Shown in pieces: positions 20,837-31,202 of a stretch of 64,000 nucleotides of DNA (position 1 is its first letter; every line of letters starts with the position of its first letter). Source of the stretch: Cepaea nemoralis (lineage: Eukaryota > Mollusca > Gastropoda > Stylommatophora > Helicidae); the NCBI GenBank assembly GCA_014155875.1, contig JACEFZ010016149.1, positions 124,001-188,000 on the forward strand. The letters are read 5' to 3'. The position numbers and the translations under genes are program-made. The notes under the pieces were generated by a model. The model ran no database searches, was not told where the DNA came from, and saw only the letters and a program-made list of their open reading frames with translations.

Positions 20837-21225
20837 GAATTAAGTTACGTTGCACTGCTTTGTCAAGCCTGTGGCTCAGTACATCCGATTTCGACAAGCA
20901 TTTATTCGGGATGCTTTCCCTAGCCTTTGACTGTCCCCAGTCTACCTACAAGGCAGCAGGTTTCACGTTGCACTGCTTTGTCAAGCCTGTGGCTCAGTAC
21001 ATCCGATTTCGACAAGCATGTATTTGGGGTGCTTTCCCTAGCCTTTGACTGTCCCCAGTCTACCTACAAGGCAGCAGGTTTGTGTGTCTCTTCGTCTGGT
21101 CCCTCTCCCTTGACCTGTCCGACATGGGTGGCCCTACCAGTAGCTGTGCTACCGTCGGCATAGCTCTTGGGGTCATTGGGACGCACAAGCCCCTCTACCT
21201 CGTCACGGTGGACACACAGCAGAGG
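20837..21225 (-). promoter_or_regulatory. LINE 5'UTR with ~118-bp tandem duplication
   Basis: Blocks at 20849-20966 and 20967-21080 are near-identical (CGTTGCACTGCTTTGTCAAG start), a monomer structure typical of LINE promoters. The distal part (21082-21225) is homologous to 23613-23760, next to the 18S fragment. Confidence 0.7.
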
Positions 21226-21289
21226 GGCTTTGTGAGGTTTGAAGAAAAAGAACTTGACAGACGAGAAGAGAGAATAATAGTCTTCTTAA

Positions 21290-21410
21290 AATTTTTGTGA
21301 ATAGCGGCTCCTACTATTCACAAAATTTTGAGCCGAATAATCACGTGACCAGCCACAAATTTTTGTGTATAGCATCTCGGGCTATACACAAAGTTGTGTG
21401 TATAGCTTCT
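21290..21410. repeat. Palindromic MITE-like repeat (relative of 12766-12860)
   Basis: Contains TATTCACAAAATTTTGAGCC, GTGACCAGCCACAAA and two CTATACACAAA blocks arranged as inverted repeats. Confidence 0.45.
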
Positions 21411-21766
21411 CCCTTTAAAGATTATTAATAATTTATTTGTATACTTTTACTATTTATTTATCATTTAACATGACGGAACATATATTTGTAGTCAGTTTTC
21501 AAGATCGGTCTATGACCCGTTTGAGACAATCACCGGACCGGCAGGGGAGATAATAATGATCCACACTAAAGAGTTCGAATAATAAGGCAAACATGCGATA
21601 AATTTATACGGAACTACCTTTACAAAAAAGTGAATATCTTCACTTAGAAGTGACAAACAGGCATCATTGAGGTACCATTAGATTTCGTTTTTCAAGGCCT
21701 TTCTTTGGTGGTGCTCTCAGTAAATACTCAAAATTAAATTGATGATGGGACTCGCTAATACCAGTC
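21411..21766. other. No recognised feature
   Basis: AT-rich sequence without repeats or open frames that I can support. Confidence 0.4.
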
Positions 21767-22050
21767 GGTCTAGAGGTTACACGACTTTCTTCATAATCTC
21801 GTATACTCTTGTAAGTATACTATACGTGACGTTGCGCGAGAATCGGTAGCGGTTCTCTCCGCGTCGGTAACATAATATAAGGACATATTATAAGTATAAT
21901 ATAAGATGCCGCCGTGAGCCGGTCGCTCAGAAAGCCATGGCAAACTAACTTAACTACTGAGCGTAATCTTGCCAAGAAATCAACAATCAGCTGAAAGATG
22001 CTGATGTTGACAGTGATGTCCTGTAAAGGATATGTGAAGAAAAAAAAACA
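21767..22050 (+). mobile_element. tRNA-derived SINE, family S2, copy
   Basis: A box GGTCTAGAGGTTACACG and B-box-like GCGGTTCTC are followed by the family core (GAGCCGGTCGCTCAGAAAG, then ATGGCAAAC, GCGTAATCTTGCCAAGAAAT) and the 3' end GATGTCCTGTAAAGGATATG plus an A run. Other copies: 22690, 31203, 46385, 46510 and 62300. Confidence 0.75.
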
Positions 22051-22430
22051 ACTCAATACCAACCAATGCAATATGAATCATTGTCAATCAACGATAAGCA
22101 TTTTTTAAGCAAGCGTGCTTCCATTCATCAGGATCAGGCATTTTCAAAAATTAAAATCATCACAAATGAAAGACATTAATTCTGAAAAAAACGTAAATAA
22201 TCTCTAACATTCAGCAAAAGAAAATACGAACTAAAAATTTCACAAGTTAAAAGAAAATGTACGTTAAAAGATTTTATTTGGGTAAATTAAAATAGAGACA
22301 TTCATTACCTTGACGTCTTACTCTAAGCACGTATAAAAAACGTATGCACAGGAAGTAGACAACCGGATGTGTAATTGTCTGTCTTCAATATTATAGGTTC
22401 GCCTGCTTCGTTCTCGAATGGATTCGTTTT
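22051..22430. other. No recognised feature
   Basis: AT-rich stretch with no supported gene or repeat. Confidence 0.4.
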
Positions 22431-22445
22431 CGGGAAGGTTAACCC

Positions 22446-22595
22446 GTGTGTGTGTGTGTGTGTGTGTGGTGGGGGGGGGGGGGGGGGGGGGGTGGGGAAT
22501 TTACAGGGAGGAAATACGAAAGGGGAGGGGATGACATTCTGAACATATGGTGAAGGGGTGCATGGGCCAAACAAGGTTGAAAACCACTGGCTTAG
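22446..22595. mobile_element. Truncated hAT MITE with GT/G run at its left side
   Basis: The right part (GGGAGGAAATACGAAAGGGG to GTTGAAAACCACTGG) is the same family as 690-1073. The left end is replaced by a (GT)n-(G)n microsatellite, 22446-22491. Confidence 0.65.
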
Positions 22596-22689
22596 AGGAT
22601 AGTAAGGCGTGTCATAATTCCCCGAAATATCTAGTCGATGGTTCGAAATCAATAGGCGCCTTGGAAGCAGAACTCTTTGCTTTGATTTC

Positions 22690-22815
22690 CATGGTACGAG
22701 ACGTCTGCCGTTCAGAAAGCAATTGCAAACTACGGAACGTAAAATTGTCTAGTCAATAAGAAACAGCCAGTAAATGCCGGGTATACTTCAACGTCCTATA
22801 AAGGACATACAACTG
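22690..22815 (+). repeat. Diverged SINE S2 fragment
   Basis: CGTTCAGAAAGCAATTGCAAA followed by CGTCCTATAAAGGACATAC aligns with the S2 core and 3' end. Confidence 0.5.
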
Positions 22816-22929
22816 ATTTGTGCTTCTTTCTGATGTCTTCTATGACTGTCTAATAATACCTTCTTTCTTATATCTCCTCTTCTTCTATCTCCTCATCTTC
22901 TTCCCCTGCTTCTCCGGCTCCTCCCTTAT

Positions 22930-23461
22930 CTAACCTATTAGACTAAAGTTTCGTGAGGGCTGATCTGGTTCACAAGATCACTCCCGCGCCAAGCGTTCGT
23001 TGACTCGGATGGATGTGTGAGGTGCACCAAACTGGGATCTTCCCAGCCAACGCAAGTTACCGAGGCAGGAGTTTCGAGAATGTAACCGCGTCGTGTAGCC
23101 AGAGTCGTGGTTTGGGCGGACAAAAGAGCACATTTGTACGACCTTTCGACAAAGTCTCGATAAGTGCCCACTCTCTCTCTCTCTCTCATCTCTCATCTCT
23201 CTCCTCTCTCGTCTCTCTCTCGTCTCTCTCTACGTCTCTCTCTCTCTCTCTCTCTCGTCTCTCTCTCTCTCTCGATGAGTAGAGGGCCTGCAGTCAGTAA
23301 GCTGGTATAGCTTTTCGGTCAGTCATACCGGCGTAGCTTAGAAGTTCGTCGGTAGGCGTCCAGTGGTTTAACATGTATCAACAGGTGCCAAGAGGGCGCA
23401 CTTTAGCGATGCTCTTCCTGGCCTGCGTGTGCGTGAATAGTCCGTCTGCTCGATAGATGGA
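22930..23461 (+). other. Possible rDNA external spacer remnant with (CT)n tract
   Basis: GC-richer than its surroundings and directly upstream of an 18S 5' end in the correct orientation. A CT microsatellite occupies 23172-23275. Assignment to spacer rests on position only. Confidence 0.35.
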
Positions 23462-23612
23462 TAGTTCGGTTGATCCCGCCAGTAGTCATATGCTTGTCTC
23501 AAAGATTAAACCATGCACGTCTAAGTTCACACTGTCTCACGGTGAAACCGCGAATGGCTCATTAAATCAGTCGAGGTTCCTTAGATGACACGATCCTACT
23601 TGGATAACTGTG
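23462..23612 (+). rRNA. 18S rRNA 5' fragment (pseudogene)
   Basis: The stretch from GGTTGATCC(C)GCCAGTAG through GTCTCAAAGATTAAACCATG and TTCACACTGTCTCACGGTGA to TACTTGGATAACTGTG follows the first ~150 nt of animal 18S. It carries substitutions at invariant sites (for example ATTAAACC for ATTAAGCC). It stops abruptly and cannot be functional. Confidence 0.9.
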
Positions 23613-23790
23613 CCCTCTCCCCGTGTGTCTTCACCTTGTCGCGGTGGGGGGTGGGGAAGCCTTGCGTGTCCCAATGACCCCAAGAACTAAGCCGACGGAA
23701 GCACAACTATGTGTCGGACAGGACTTGGGTTAGGGGCCAAACTAAGAGAGACACAAAAGCAGTCAAAAGTTCAAATCAGGCGTACGAAGG
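23613..23790 (+). repeat. LINE 5'UTR-like sequence joined to the 18S fragment
   Basis: TGCGTGTCCCAATGACCCCA, GCCGACGG.AGCACA and GTCGGACAGG match, in order, the reverse complement of 21082-21225 (5'UTR of the split LINE). Homology starts at the 18S break. Confidence 0.75.
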
Positions 23791-23827
23791 CAGAAATTCT
23801 TAGTCCGGACACATACTCCAAGGCTCT

Positions 23828-23862
23828 CAGCTGAGGGATATGGCTGAACGCCTCTAAGCTAT
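23828..23862 (+). rRNA. Short 28S 3'-end-like segment
   Basis: GGATATGGCTGAACGCCTCT plus AAG matches the highly conserved 28S 3' segment GGATTATGACTGAACGCCTC with one gap and one substitution. Only about 25 nt, so chance or convergence is possible. Confidence 0.45.
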
Positions 23863-23879
23863 ACGCCCTTGGATGTGAG

Positions 23880-24420
23880 AGCGGGGCTGATACTCACCTA
23901 CTGAAAAATGGAGGTGAGATGCTCATAGAGTGAGCGTAGACAAAGGTGGAAGATGTCTCGTTTACACGAAATGGAACGCTTGGCTAGCGAATCCATTACG
24001 TGGAAGCCCGAAGTGAAAGCTTTCTGAGTGGATGTCGCCCGCAGTCTGTCCGTCCCTGGTTTGTGTTTGAGCGACCAGTGGCAAAAGAAATTCCCAATAC
24101 ATGGAAGTGAGGAATTAAAGCAGCCATGAGCAGGATGTGGCAATTCCTTGTGTGAGCCCAGTCTCAGAGCAATATGTGCCGGCTCTGCAATTATGGAAGC
24201 CTCTTTGGTTAGCGGGAAATGCCCATGATCTGCCCTTGCCTTCTCGTGAGGGTTGACGGTGATGTCTCTGACCGTTCTACCTTGACCAGATGAGATGTGG
24301 GATACACCACAACAGTAAGAGTCTAACGTCCCTCCAAACCCGAGAGAGGCTAACCTCAGTAAAAAATGTCCGCCGAAGTCGGATGTGCCGGCCTAAGGGT
24401 GGCAAATAAAATCTGGCACT
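23880..24420 (+). repeat. Repeat family A copy
   Basis: Contains the family blocks TGGCTAGCGAATCCATTACG, CAATATGTGCCGGCTCTGC, TGCCCTTGCCTTCTCGTGAG and GTCGGATGTGCCGGCCTAAG. The GAA tail is missing. Confidence 0.6.
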
Positions 24421-24449
24421 ACGCAACTACGTCCGAGTGAAATGTCGAT

Positions 24450-24660
24450 CGTGCCCGGAACAGCTCTGACTAACTAGTCTTCCGAATGTAACGGAACAGC
24501 TCTGACTAGCTAGTTTCCCGATTGTCCGTCTTGATTGGAACAGCTCAGACTATTTAGTCTTCCGAATGACCTTCGTGTCCGAAACAGCTCTGACTAGCTA
24601 GTTTTCCTATTGTCCGTCATGCTTGGAACAGCCCTGACTATCTAGTCTTCCGAATGACCG
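24450..24660 (+). repeat. Tandem satellite, ~50-bp unit (left half)
   Basis: Four to five units of the form GGAACAGCTCTGACTA..TAG plus a variable spacer. The array resumes at 29799 after the LINE insertion. Confidence 0.8.
24653..24659. repeat. Target-site duplication AATGACC (left)
   Basis: Exact partner at 29799-29805. The satellite reads through when the intervening LINE is removed. Confidence 0.75.
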
Positions 24661-24661
24661 C

Positions 24662-25392
24662 ATGCAAATTAACATCGACAAAACCAAATCCATGCTAATA
24701 ACGACCAGACAAAAACTACAGACACTAGCCATAACTGGACCACCACTCGAACTCCGTATGGGCTCGTTACCTATAGTTAATGTGACTGAACATAAAACAC
24801 TAGGTCTTTTAACTGACAGCCATTTGAACTGGAGCTCTCATGTTCACGCTCTTACCAAGAAAATAGCACAAAAAGTTTACCAACTTGCTAAAATTCAGCA
24901 CTTCCTGGACGAAAGCACACGAAAAATATTCTATACATGCTATATCCAATCACATCTCGATTACTGTTCCACAGTTTGGGATGGTTGCCCTAAATCTAAT
25001 TTAAAACGACTATGTTCTCTTCAAACCGCGCTATTCGTCTGGTTTCTGGCATAAAGCACGTTGAAAGTAATAATTTGTACAGTCATCTAAGACTTCTACC
25101 ACTTCAAAAGCGCTTCCTTTTCAACAAAGCCAAATTAGTGAATAAAATTATATCTCAAAATACCCCAGAGTATCTTCTGCCGCTGATTCAATCTAATGCA
25201 ATGAACAGCAAGCGCCTAAATTTGTTACATGTCTCAAAGCCTAGATTGGACCTATACAAAACATGTTTCGCCTATTCTGGTGCTCACTTATGGAATGGTC
25301 TGCCTCCAGATCTGAAAACTCCAATGAGTCCCTACACATTTAACCGAAAACTCTTTCAATACTTAATCCATATCGACTATATGCCACCATAA
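24662..25392 (+). pseudogene. Reverse transcriptase C-terminal region of the CR1/L2-like LINE
   Basis: The frame opens just after the catalytic YADD block: INIDKTKSMLITTRQKLQ, TLGLLTDSHLNWSSHVHALT, LDYCSTVWDGCPKSNLKRL. One frame shift near 25025 is then followed by RAIRLVSGIKHVESNNLY, RLNLLHVSKPRLDLYKTCFA and the terminal HIDYMPP stop. Endonuclease and RT core are missing by 5' truncation. Confidence 0.8.
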
Positions 25393-25439
25393 TTCATTTA
25401 CTGGTATAATTGTTCATTATAATTGTTCACTATATATGT

Positions 25440-25449
25440 GTGTGCGTGT

Positions 25450-25513
<64 letters not shown>

Positions 25514-25802
25514 TGTGTGTGTGCGCACGTGCATGCGTGTGTGTGGAGAGAGTGATTGAGCGAGAAATGGTGGGGGAATGTGTCAGTGCATGCATTCGTA
25601 CGTGTATGTGTGAGAGTAAGTGAGGGAGTGTGTGCGTGAGTGCATGCGTTCATGCGTATGTGTATGTGTGAGAGAGTGTGATTGAGAGAGTGTGTGTGTG
25701 TGCATGAAGGATTGTGTGTGAGGGAGTGAGACAGTGGGAGAGTTGTTGTGTTAGTGTGTGTGTGTGAGCGCGCGCATGCGTGTGAGTGTGTGTATATGAA
25801 AG

Positions 25803-25865
<63 letters not shown>

Positions 25866-25870
25866 GAGCA
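25440..25870. repeat. GT/GA microsatellites
   Basis: Alternating (GT)n, (GA)n and GTGAGTG runs; the GA tract 25808-25863 is nearly pure. Confidence 0.9.
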
Positions 25871-26983
25871 GATGCATGTCATGTAACACGCATGTTATGT
25901 AACACGCGAATCCATATGTTTGTGTATTCTCATCTGTCATATTATCAGTTAAATACCAGTTGATTTTATCATGTATAATATAAACTTATGTTCATTACTG
26001 TAGTTTGAGTGAGAGAGTGAGTGAGTGTGACTGAGAGACAGAATGAGTTAGAGTGAATGAGTGAGAGTGATTGAGTGAGCGTGAGAGTGAATGAGTGAAA
26101 GTGAATGAGTGAGAGTGAATGAGTGAGCGCGAGAGTGAATGAGTGAACGTGAGAGTGAATGCGTGAGAGTGAATGAGTGAGCGTGAGAGTGAATGAGTGA
26201 GCGGGAGAGTGAATGATTGAGCGTGAGAGGGAATAAGTGAGAGTGAATGAGTGAGCGTGAGAGTGAATGAGTGAGCGTGAGAGTGAATGAGTGAGCGGGA
26301 GAGTGAATGAGTGAGCGGGAGAGACAGAATGAGTGAGAGTGAATGAGTGAGCGGGAGAGTGAATGAGTGAGCGGGAGAGTGAATGAGTGAGCGGGAGAGT
26401 GAATGAGTGAAAGGGAGAGTGAATGAGTGAGCGGGAGAGTGAATGAGTGAGCATGAGAGTAAATGAGTGAGAGTGAATGAGTGAGCGGCAGAGTGAATGA
26501 GTGAACGGGACAGTGAATGAGTGAGCGTGAGAGTGAATGAGTGAGCGTGAGAGTGAATAAGTGAGAGTGAATGAGTGAGCGGGAGAGTGAATGAGTGAGC
26601 GGGAGAGACAGAATGAGTGAGAGTGAATGAGTGTGCGGGAGAGTGAATGAGTGAGCGGGAGAGTGAATGAGTGAGAGATGAGTGAAATGAGTGAGCGTGA
26701 ATGAGTGAGCGTGAGAGTGAATGAGTGAGCGTGAGGGCGAATGAGTGAGCGGGAGAGTGAATGAGTGAGCGGGAGAGACAGAATGAGTGAGAGTGAATGA
26801 GTGAGAGTGAATGAGTGAGCGGGAGAGTGAATGAGTGAGAGTGTGTGTGTGTGTGAGTGAATGAGTGAGAGTGAATGCAGTGAGAGTGAGAGTGAATGAG
26901 AGAGAAAGAGAGAGAGAGAGAGTGTGCGTGTGTGTGTGTGTGTGTGAGCGTACGGAAGCGTGTGAGTGTGTGTATATGAAAGG

Positions 26984-27057
<74 letters not shown>

Positions 27058-27966
27058 GAACAGATGCATGTCATGTAACACGCATGTTATGTAACACGCG
27101 AATCCATATGTTTGTGTATTCTCATCTGTCATATTATCAGTTAAATACCATTTGATTTTATCATGTATAATCTAAACTTATGTTTATTACTGTAGTTTGA
27201 GTGAGAGAGTGAGTGAGTGTGAATGAGAGACAGAATGAGTGAGAGTGAATGAGTGAGCGTGAGAGTGAATGAGTGAGAGTGAATGAGTGAGCGTGACAGT
27301 GAATGAGTGAGCGAGAGAGTGAATGATTGAGCGTGAGAGTGAATGAGTGAGCGGGAGAGTGAATGAGTGAGCGGGAGAGTGAATGAGTGAGCGTGAGAGT
27401 GAATGAGTGAGCGTGAGGGTAAATGAATGAGCGGGAGAGTGAATGAGTGAGCGGGAGAGTGAATGAGTGAGCATGAGAGTAAATGAGTGAGAGTGAATGA
27501 GTGAGCGGCAGAGTGAATGAGTGAGCGGGACAGTGAATGAGTGAGCGTGAGAGTGAATGAGTGAGCGTGAGAGTGAATAAGTGAGAGTGAATGAGTGAGC
27601 GTGAGAGTGAATGAGTGAGCGTGAGAGTGAATGAGTGAGCGGGAGAGTGAATGAGTGAGCGGGGAGAGACAGAATGAGTGAGAGTGAATGAGTGAGCGGG
27701 AGAGTGAATGATTGAGCGGGAGAGTGAATGAGTGAGAGTGAATGAGTGAGGGTGAATGAGTGAGCGGGAGAGACAGAATGAGTGAGAGTGAATGAGTGAG
27801 AGTGAATGAGTGAGCGGGAGAGTGAATGAGTGAGAGTGTGTGTGTGTGAGTGAATGAGTGAGAGTGAGAGAGTGAGAGTGAATAAAAGAGAGAGAGAGAG
27901 TGTGTGTGTGTGTGTGTGTGTGTGCGTGTGAGCGTACGCATGCGTGTGAGTGTGTGTATATGAAAG

Positions 27967-28035
<69 letters not shown>

Positions 28036-29531
28036 GAACAGATGCATGTCATGTAACACGCATGTTATGTAACACACGAATCCATATGTTTGTGTATTCT
28101 CATCTGTCATATTATCAGTTGAATACCATTTGATTTTATCATGTATAATCTAAACTTATGTTTATTACTGTAGTTTGAGTGAGAGAGTGAGTGAGTGTGA
28201 ATGAGAGACAGAATGAGTGAGAGTGAATGAGTGAGCGTGAGAGTGAATGATTGAGCGTGAGAGTGAATGAGTGAGCGGGAGAGTGAATGAGTGAGCGGGA
28301 GAGTGAATGAGTGAGCGTGAGAGTGAATGAGTGAGCGTGAGGGTGAATGAGTGAGCGGGAGAGTGAATGAGTGAGCGTGAGAGTGAATGAGTGAGCGTGA
28401 GGGTGAATGAGTGAGCGGGAGAGATGAACTGAGTGAGCGTGAGAGCGAATGAGTGAGCGGGAGAGTGAATGAGTGAGCGTGTGTGTGTGTGTGAGTGAAT
28501 GAGTGAGAGTGAATGAGTGAGCGTGAGAGTGAATGAGTGAGCGTGAGAGTGAATGATTGAGCGGGAGAGTGAATGAGTGAGCGGGAGAGTGAATGAGTGA
28601 GCGGGAGAGTGAATGAGTGAGCGGGAGAGTGAATGAGTGAGCGTGAGAGTGAATGAGTGAGCGGGAGAGTGAATGATTGAGCAGGAGGGTGAATGAGGGA
28701 GCGTGAGAGTGAATGAGTGAGCGTGAGAGTGAATGAGTGAGCGTGAGAGTGAAAGAGTGAGAGTGAATGAGTGAGCGTGAGAGTGAATGAGTGAGCGTGA
28801 GAAGGAATGAGTGAGCGGGAGAAGGAATGAGTGAGCGTGAGAGTGAATGAGTGAGCGTGAGGGTGAATCAGTGAGCGGGAGAGTGAATGATTGAGCGTGA
28901 GAGTGAATGAGTGAGCGTGAATGAGTGAGAGTGAATGAGTGAGTGTGAGAGTGAATGAGTGAGCGTGAGAAGGAATGAGTGAGCGTGAGAAGGAATGAGT
29001 GAGCGTGAGAGTGAATGAGTGAGTTTGAGGGTGAATCAGTGAGCGGGAGAGTGAATGATTGAGCGTGAGAGTGAATGAGTGAGCGTGAGAGTGAATGAGT
29101 GAGCGGCAAAGTGAATGAGTGAGCGGGACAGTGAATGAGTGAGAGTGAATAAGTGAGAGTGAATGTGTAAGCGGGAGAGTGAATGAGTGAGCGTGAGAGT
29201 GAATGAGTGAGCGGGAGAGTGAATGAGTGAGCGGGAGAGTGAATGAGTGAGCGGGAGAGACAGAATGAGTGAGAGTGAATGAGTGAGTGGGAAAGTGAAT
29301 GAGTGAGCGGGAGAGTGAATGAGTGAGCGGGAGAGTGAATGAGTGAGTGGAAGAGACAGATTGAGTGGGCGTGAGAGTGAATGAGGGAGCGTGAGAGTGA
29401 ATGAGTTAGCGGGAGAGTGAATGAGTGAGCGGGAGAGTGAATGAGTGAGAGTGTGTGTGTGAGTGAATGAGTGAGAGGGAATGAGTGAGAGTGAGAGTGA
29501 ATGAGAGAGAGAGAGAGAGAGTGTGTGTGTG

Positions 29532-29560
<29 letters not shown>
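25802..29560. repeat. Higher-order minisatellite, ~1-kb units built of 20-bp GTGAATGAGTGAGCGGGAGA repeats
   Basis: Three higher-order units begin with a GA tract followed by a ~170-bp unique block (ATGCATGTCATGTAACACGC start) at about 25870, 27060 and 28038. Each continues into dozens of 20-bp repeats, a GT run and CAGAGA. The absence of stops on the minus strand comes from the repeat period and composition, not from genes. Confidence 0.9.
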
Positions 29561-29562
<2 letters not shown>

Positions 29563-29798
29563 CACGCTGGCATCACTACTTTTAAGTCACATACTTTTTA
29601 TGTACATATTTTTTTCCATGTTTAGCCTTGTTTATGTTTACAACATTCATTTCACAATGTTTATTTTTCTTCCTATGTAAATGTATAATGCTCTCGATGA
29701 ACGAAAGACGAGTGATTGGAAGGGCCGAATGTAAGACGGGCCTGCGCGCCCAATTTGTGACCCTAATAAAGTTGATTTGATTTGATTTGATTTGATTT
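29561..29798 (+). repeat. LINE 3' end with (TTTGA)n tail
   Basis: Unique 3' terminal sequence follows a G run (29547-29562), then AATAAAG and four TTTGA-type repeats directly before the target-site duplication. Confidence 0.75.
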
Positions 29799-29895
29799 AA
29801 TGACCTTCGTGTCCGGAACAGCGATGACTAGCAAGTTTTTCGAATGTCCGTCGTGCCCGGAACAGCTCTAACTATTTTGTTTTCCGGGCACAGCG
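29799..29895 (+). repeat. Tandem satellite, right half
   Basis: Units GGAACAGCGATGACTAGCAA and GGAACAGCTCTAACTATTTT continue the array of 24450-24660. It opens with the duplicated AATGACC. Confidence 0.8.
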
Positions 29896-29919
29896 ACAAA
29901 GCAATGTCCGAAACGAAAG

Positions 29920-30115
29920 CTCGCTGAGTGTATACTATCTGCAATCCGACCGTCCCTGGTTTGTGCGGGGAGCATCACATAGCGAACGAAAGGCCAAATA
30001 CATTGAGTGAGGAATTAAAGCAGCCATGAGTAGGACGTAGCGATTCCCTCGTTGAGCCAGCACCAGAGCGCTATGTGTCGGCTTTGCAACTATGGAAGCC
30101 GCCCTGGATGGCGGA
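29920..30115 (+). repeat. Repeat family A, left half of a split copy
   Basis: Ends at CTGGATGGCGGA (30104-30115), the duplicated target of the next element. Confidence 0.7.
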
Positions 30116-30650
30116 TTTGATTGATTGATTGATTGATTGATTTAGGAACCGACATCACAGCATTCGGGACATTCCCATAAGCTCTCCGTCCCCATCCTCA
30201 GCAGCCAGCGAAGAGTTCCAACACTAATAGTTCCAGTAGCAATCTGATTATATGTCCGTCTCGCCTTTCCTCTGAGCGTCGAGCATCGGCCAGATCCCCT
30301 CGTCACACCTCGCTGTCTCATTCTTACCAGACTATGATGATCCATTTGCTCCTCCGAGGTGTACACGTGCTCCCACAAGGCCGCAACCACATCTGTTTTG
30401 TCATACATCAATACTCCACCAAGTTTTGCCGAGCCAGCCAATCTGTCCGTCTGTTCATTCCCCAGCACACCGGCATGCCCAGGAGAAAAGATCCAGCTGA
30501 TGCTTGCTACACGTGACCTCCGAAGCGAAGCAAGCCACTCTGCACGAAGCTTGCCTGTTCTCACCCTCCTCAGCATGCTTTCTGAGTCAGTTACAATCAC
30601 AATGAACAATGTGTGTATGTATCGTGTTCTCTATCCAGCGGAAAGCTGCA
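30116..30650 (-). mobile_element. 5'-truncated LINE of the RNH2 family
   Basis: Minus-strand 3' fragment with a (TGAT)n-type tail at 30116-30143. It is flanked by exact 12-bp duplications, CTGGATGGCGGA at 30104-30115 and 30651-30662. It inserted into repeat family A. Confidence 0.85.
30142..30609 (-). pseudogene. RNase H C-terminal half of the RNH2 LINE
   Basis: IVTDSESMLRRVRTG (RNase H Asp), SWIFSPGHAGVLGNEQTDRL (His and Asp), then the family-specific tail RRTYNQIATGTISVGTLRWL and WECPECCDVGS with a stop. The amino end is lost by truncation. The tail recurs at 39465, 47249, 58377, 61090, 61290 and 63740. Confidence 0.8.
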
Positions 30651-30662
30651 CTGGATGGCGGA

Positions 30663-30925
30663 AAATGCCATGAATTGTCCCTGCCTTCCCTTGAGGGCTG
30701 ATCGTGAAGTCTTCGACCGTTCTAACTTGACCAGCTGGGATGTGGATGGCACCACAGAAGTGAGAGTCCCCCAGGAATGCTAACCTGTCAAAAATGCACG
30801 CTAAAGTCGGATGTGTTGGCCTAAGGATTTCGGCCCAAGGGTGCCTAACCAGACACACCGCAATTACATCTGGAAAAAAAAAACAAAAAAAAAAACACTC
30901 TGGATGAAGAAGAAGAAGAAGAAGA
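30663..30925 (+). repeat. Repeat family A, right half with A-rich and GAA tail
   Basis: CCCTGCCTTCCCTTGAGGGC, CCAGCTGGGATG and GTCGGATGTGTTGGCCTAAG, ending in an A tract and AGAAGAAGAAGAAG. Confidence 0.7.
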
Positions 30926-30929
30926 CTAA

Positions 30930-31185
30930 AGTTTCGAAGGAAGTCTCCGTGGCGAAGTCGTCAAGTCGTCTGCCTCGTGCTCCGAAGGTTGTGGGTTCGA
31001 TTTCAGGCTACGTCTTTCTGTTCGCGCATGCATTTTCTCGGAGACTCCTGGGGGTCGTCGCAGGAGCCACGGAGTTCGTGCTTTGTGCGACGCTTTCGAC
31101 AAGCCGCCCTGCTGAAAGAGACAGAACCATATGGGCTAAAACCCGGTGCAATGAAGTCGATTCTCTCGACTTTTAAGACTACTTT
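30930..31185 (+). mobile_element. tRNA-derived SINE (different head from S1 and S2)
   Basis: The A box region TGGCGAAGTCGTCAAG and B box GGTTCGATTTC are spaced as in a tRNA. The body ends near TTTTAAGACTACTTTTATGA. Confidence 0.55.
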
Positions 31186-31202
31186 TATGAAGTCCATTTG
31201 CC

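Larger units (their letters stand above)
14461..21225 (-). mobile_element. RNase-H-bearing non-LTR retrotransposon (I/Nimb-like), split by a nested copy
   Basis: Reading leftward: 5'UTR with a tandem duplication (21225-20837), EN-RT frame (20836-18053), interruption by a plus-strand copy (18040-15544), then the RNase H and C-terminal segment (15543-14496). The domain order EN-RT-RNase H-zinc knuckle suggests the I/Nimb group. No ORF1 is visible between the 5'UTR and EN. The normal 3' tail is replaced by repeat family A. Confidence 0.8.
24661..29798 (+). mobile_element. 5'-truncated CR1/L2-like LINE with minisatellite-expanded 3'UTR
   Basis: The RT C-terminus (to 25392) is followed by about 4.1 kb of GT/GA and GAGTGAATGAG-type repeats. 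A unique 3' end then carries GGGCCTGCGCGCCCAATTTG and AATAAAGTTGATTTG, with a (TTTGA)n tail. The same 3' end occurs on the minus strand at 58945-59547. Confidence 0.75.

Noticed and set aside
25802..29565. Very long open frames rich in His, Ser, Leu and Thr on the minus strand
   Set aside because: They are translations of 20-bp and dinucleotide repeats, open in more than one frame, with no splice or homology support.
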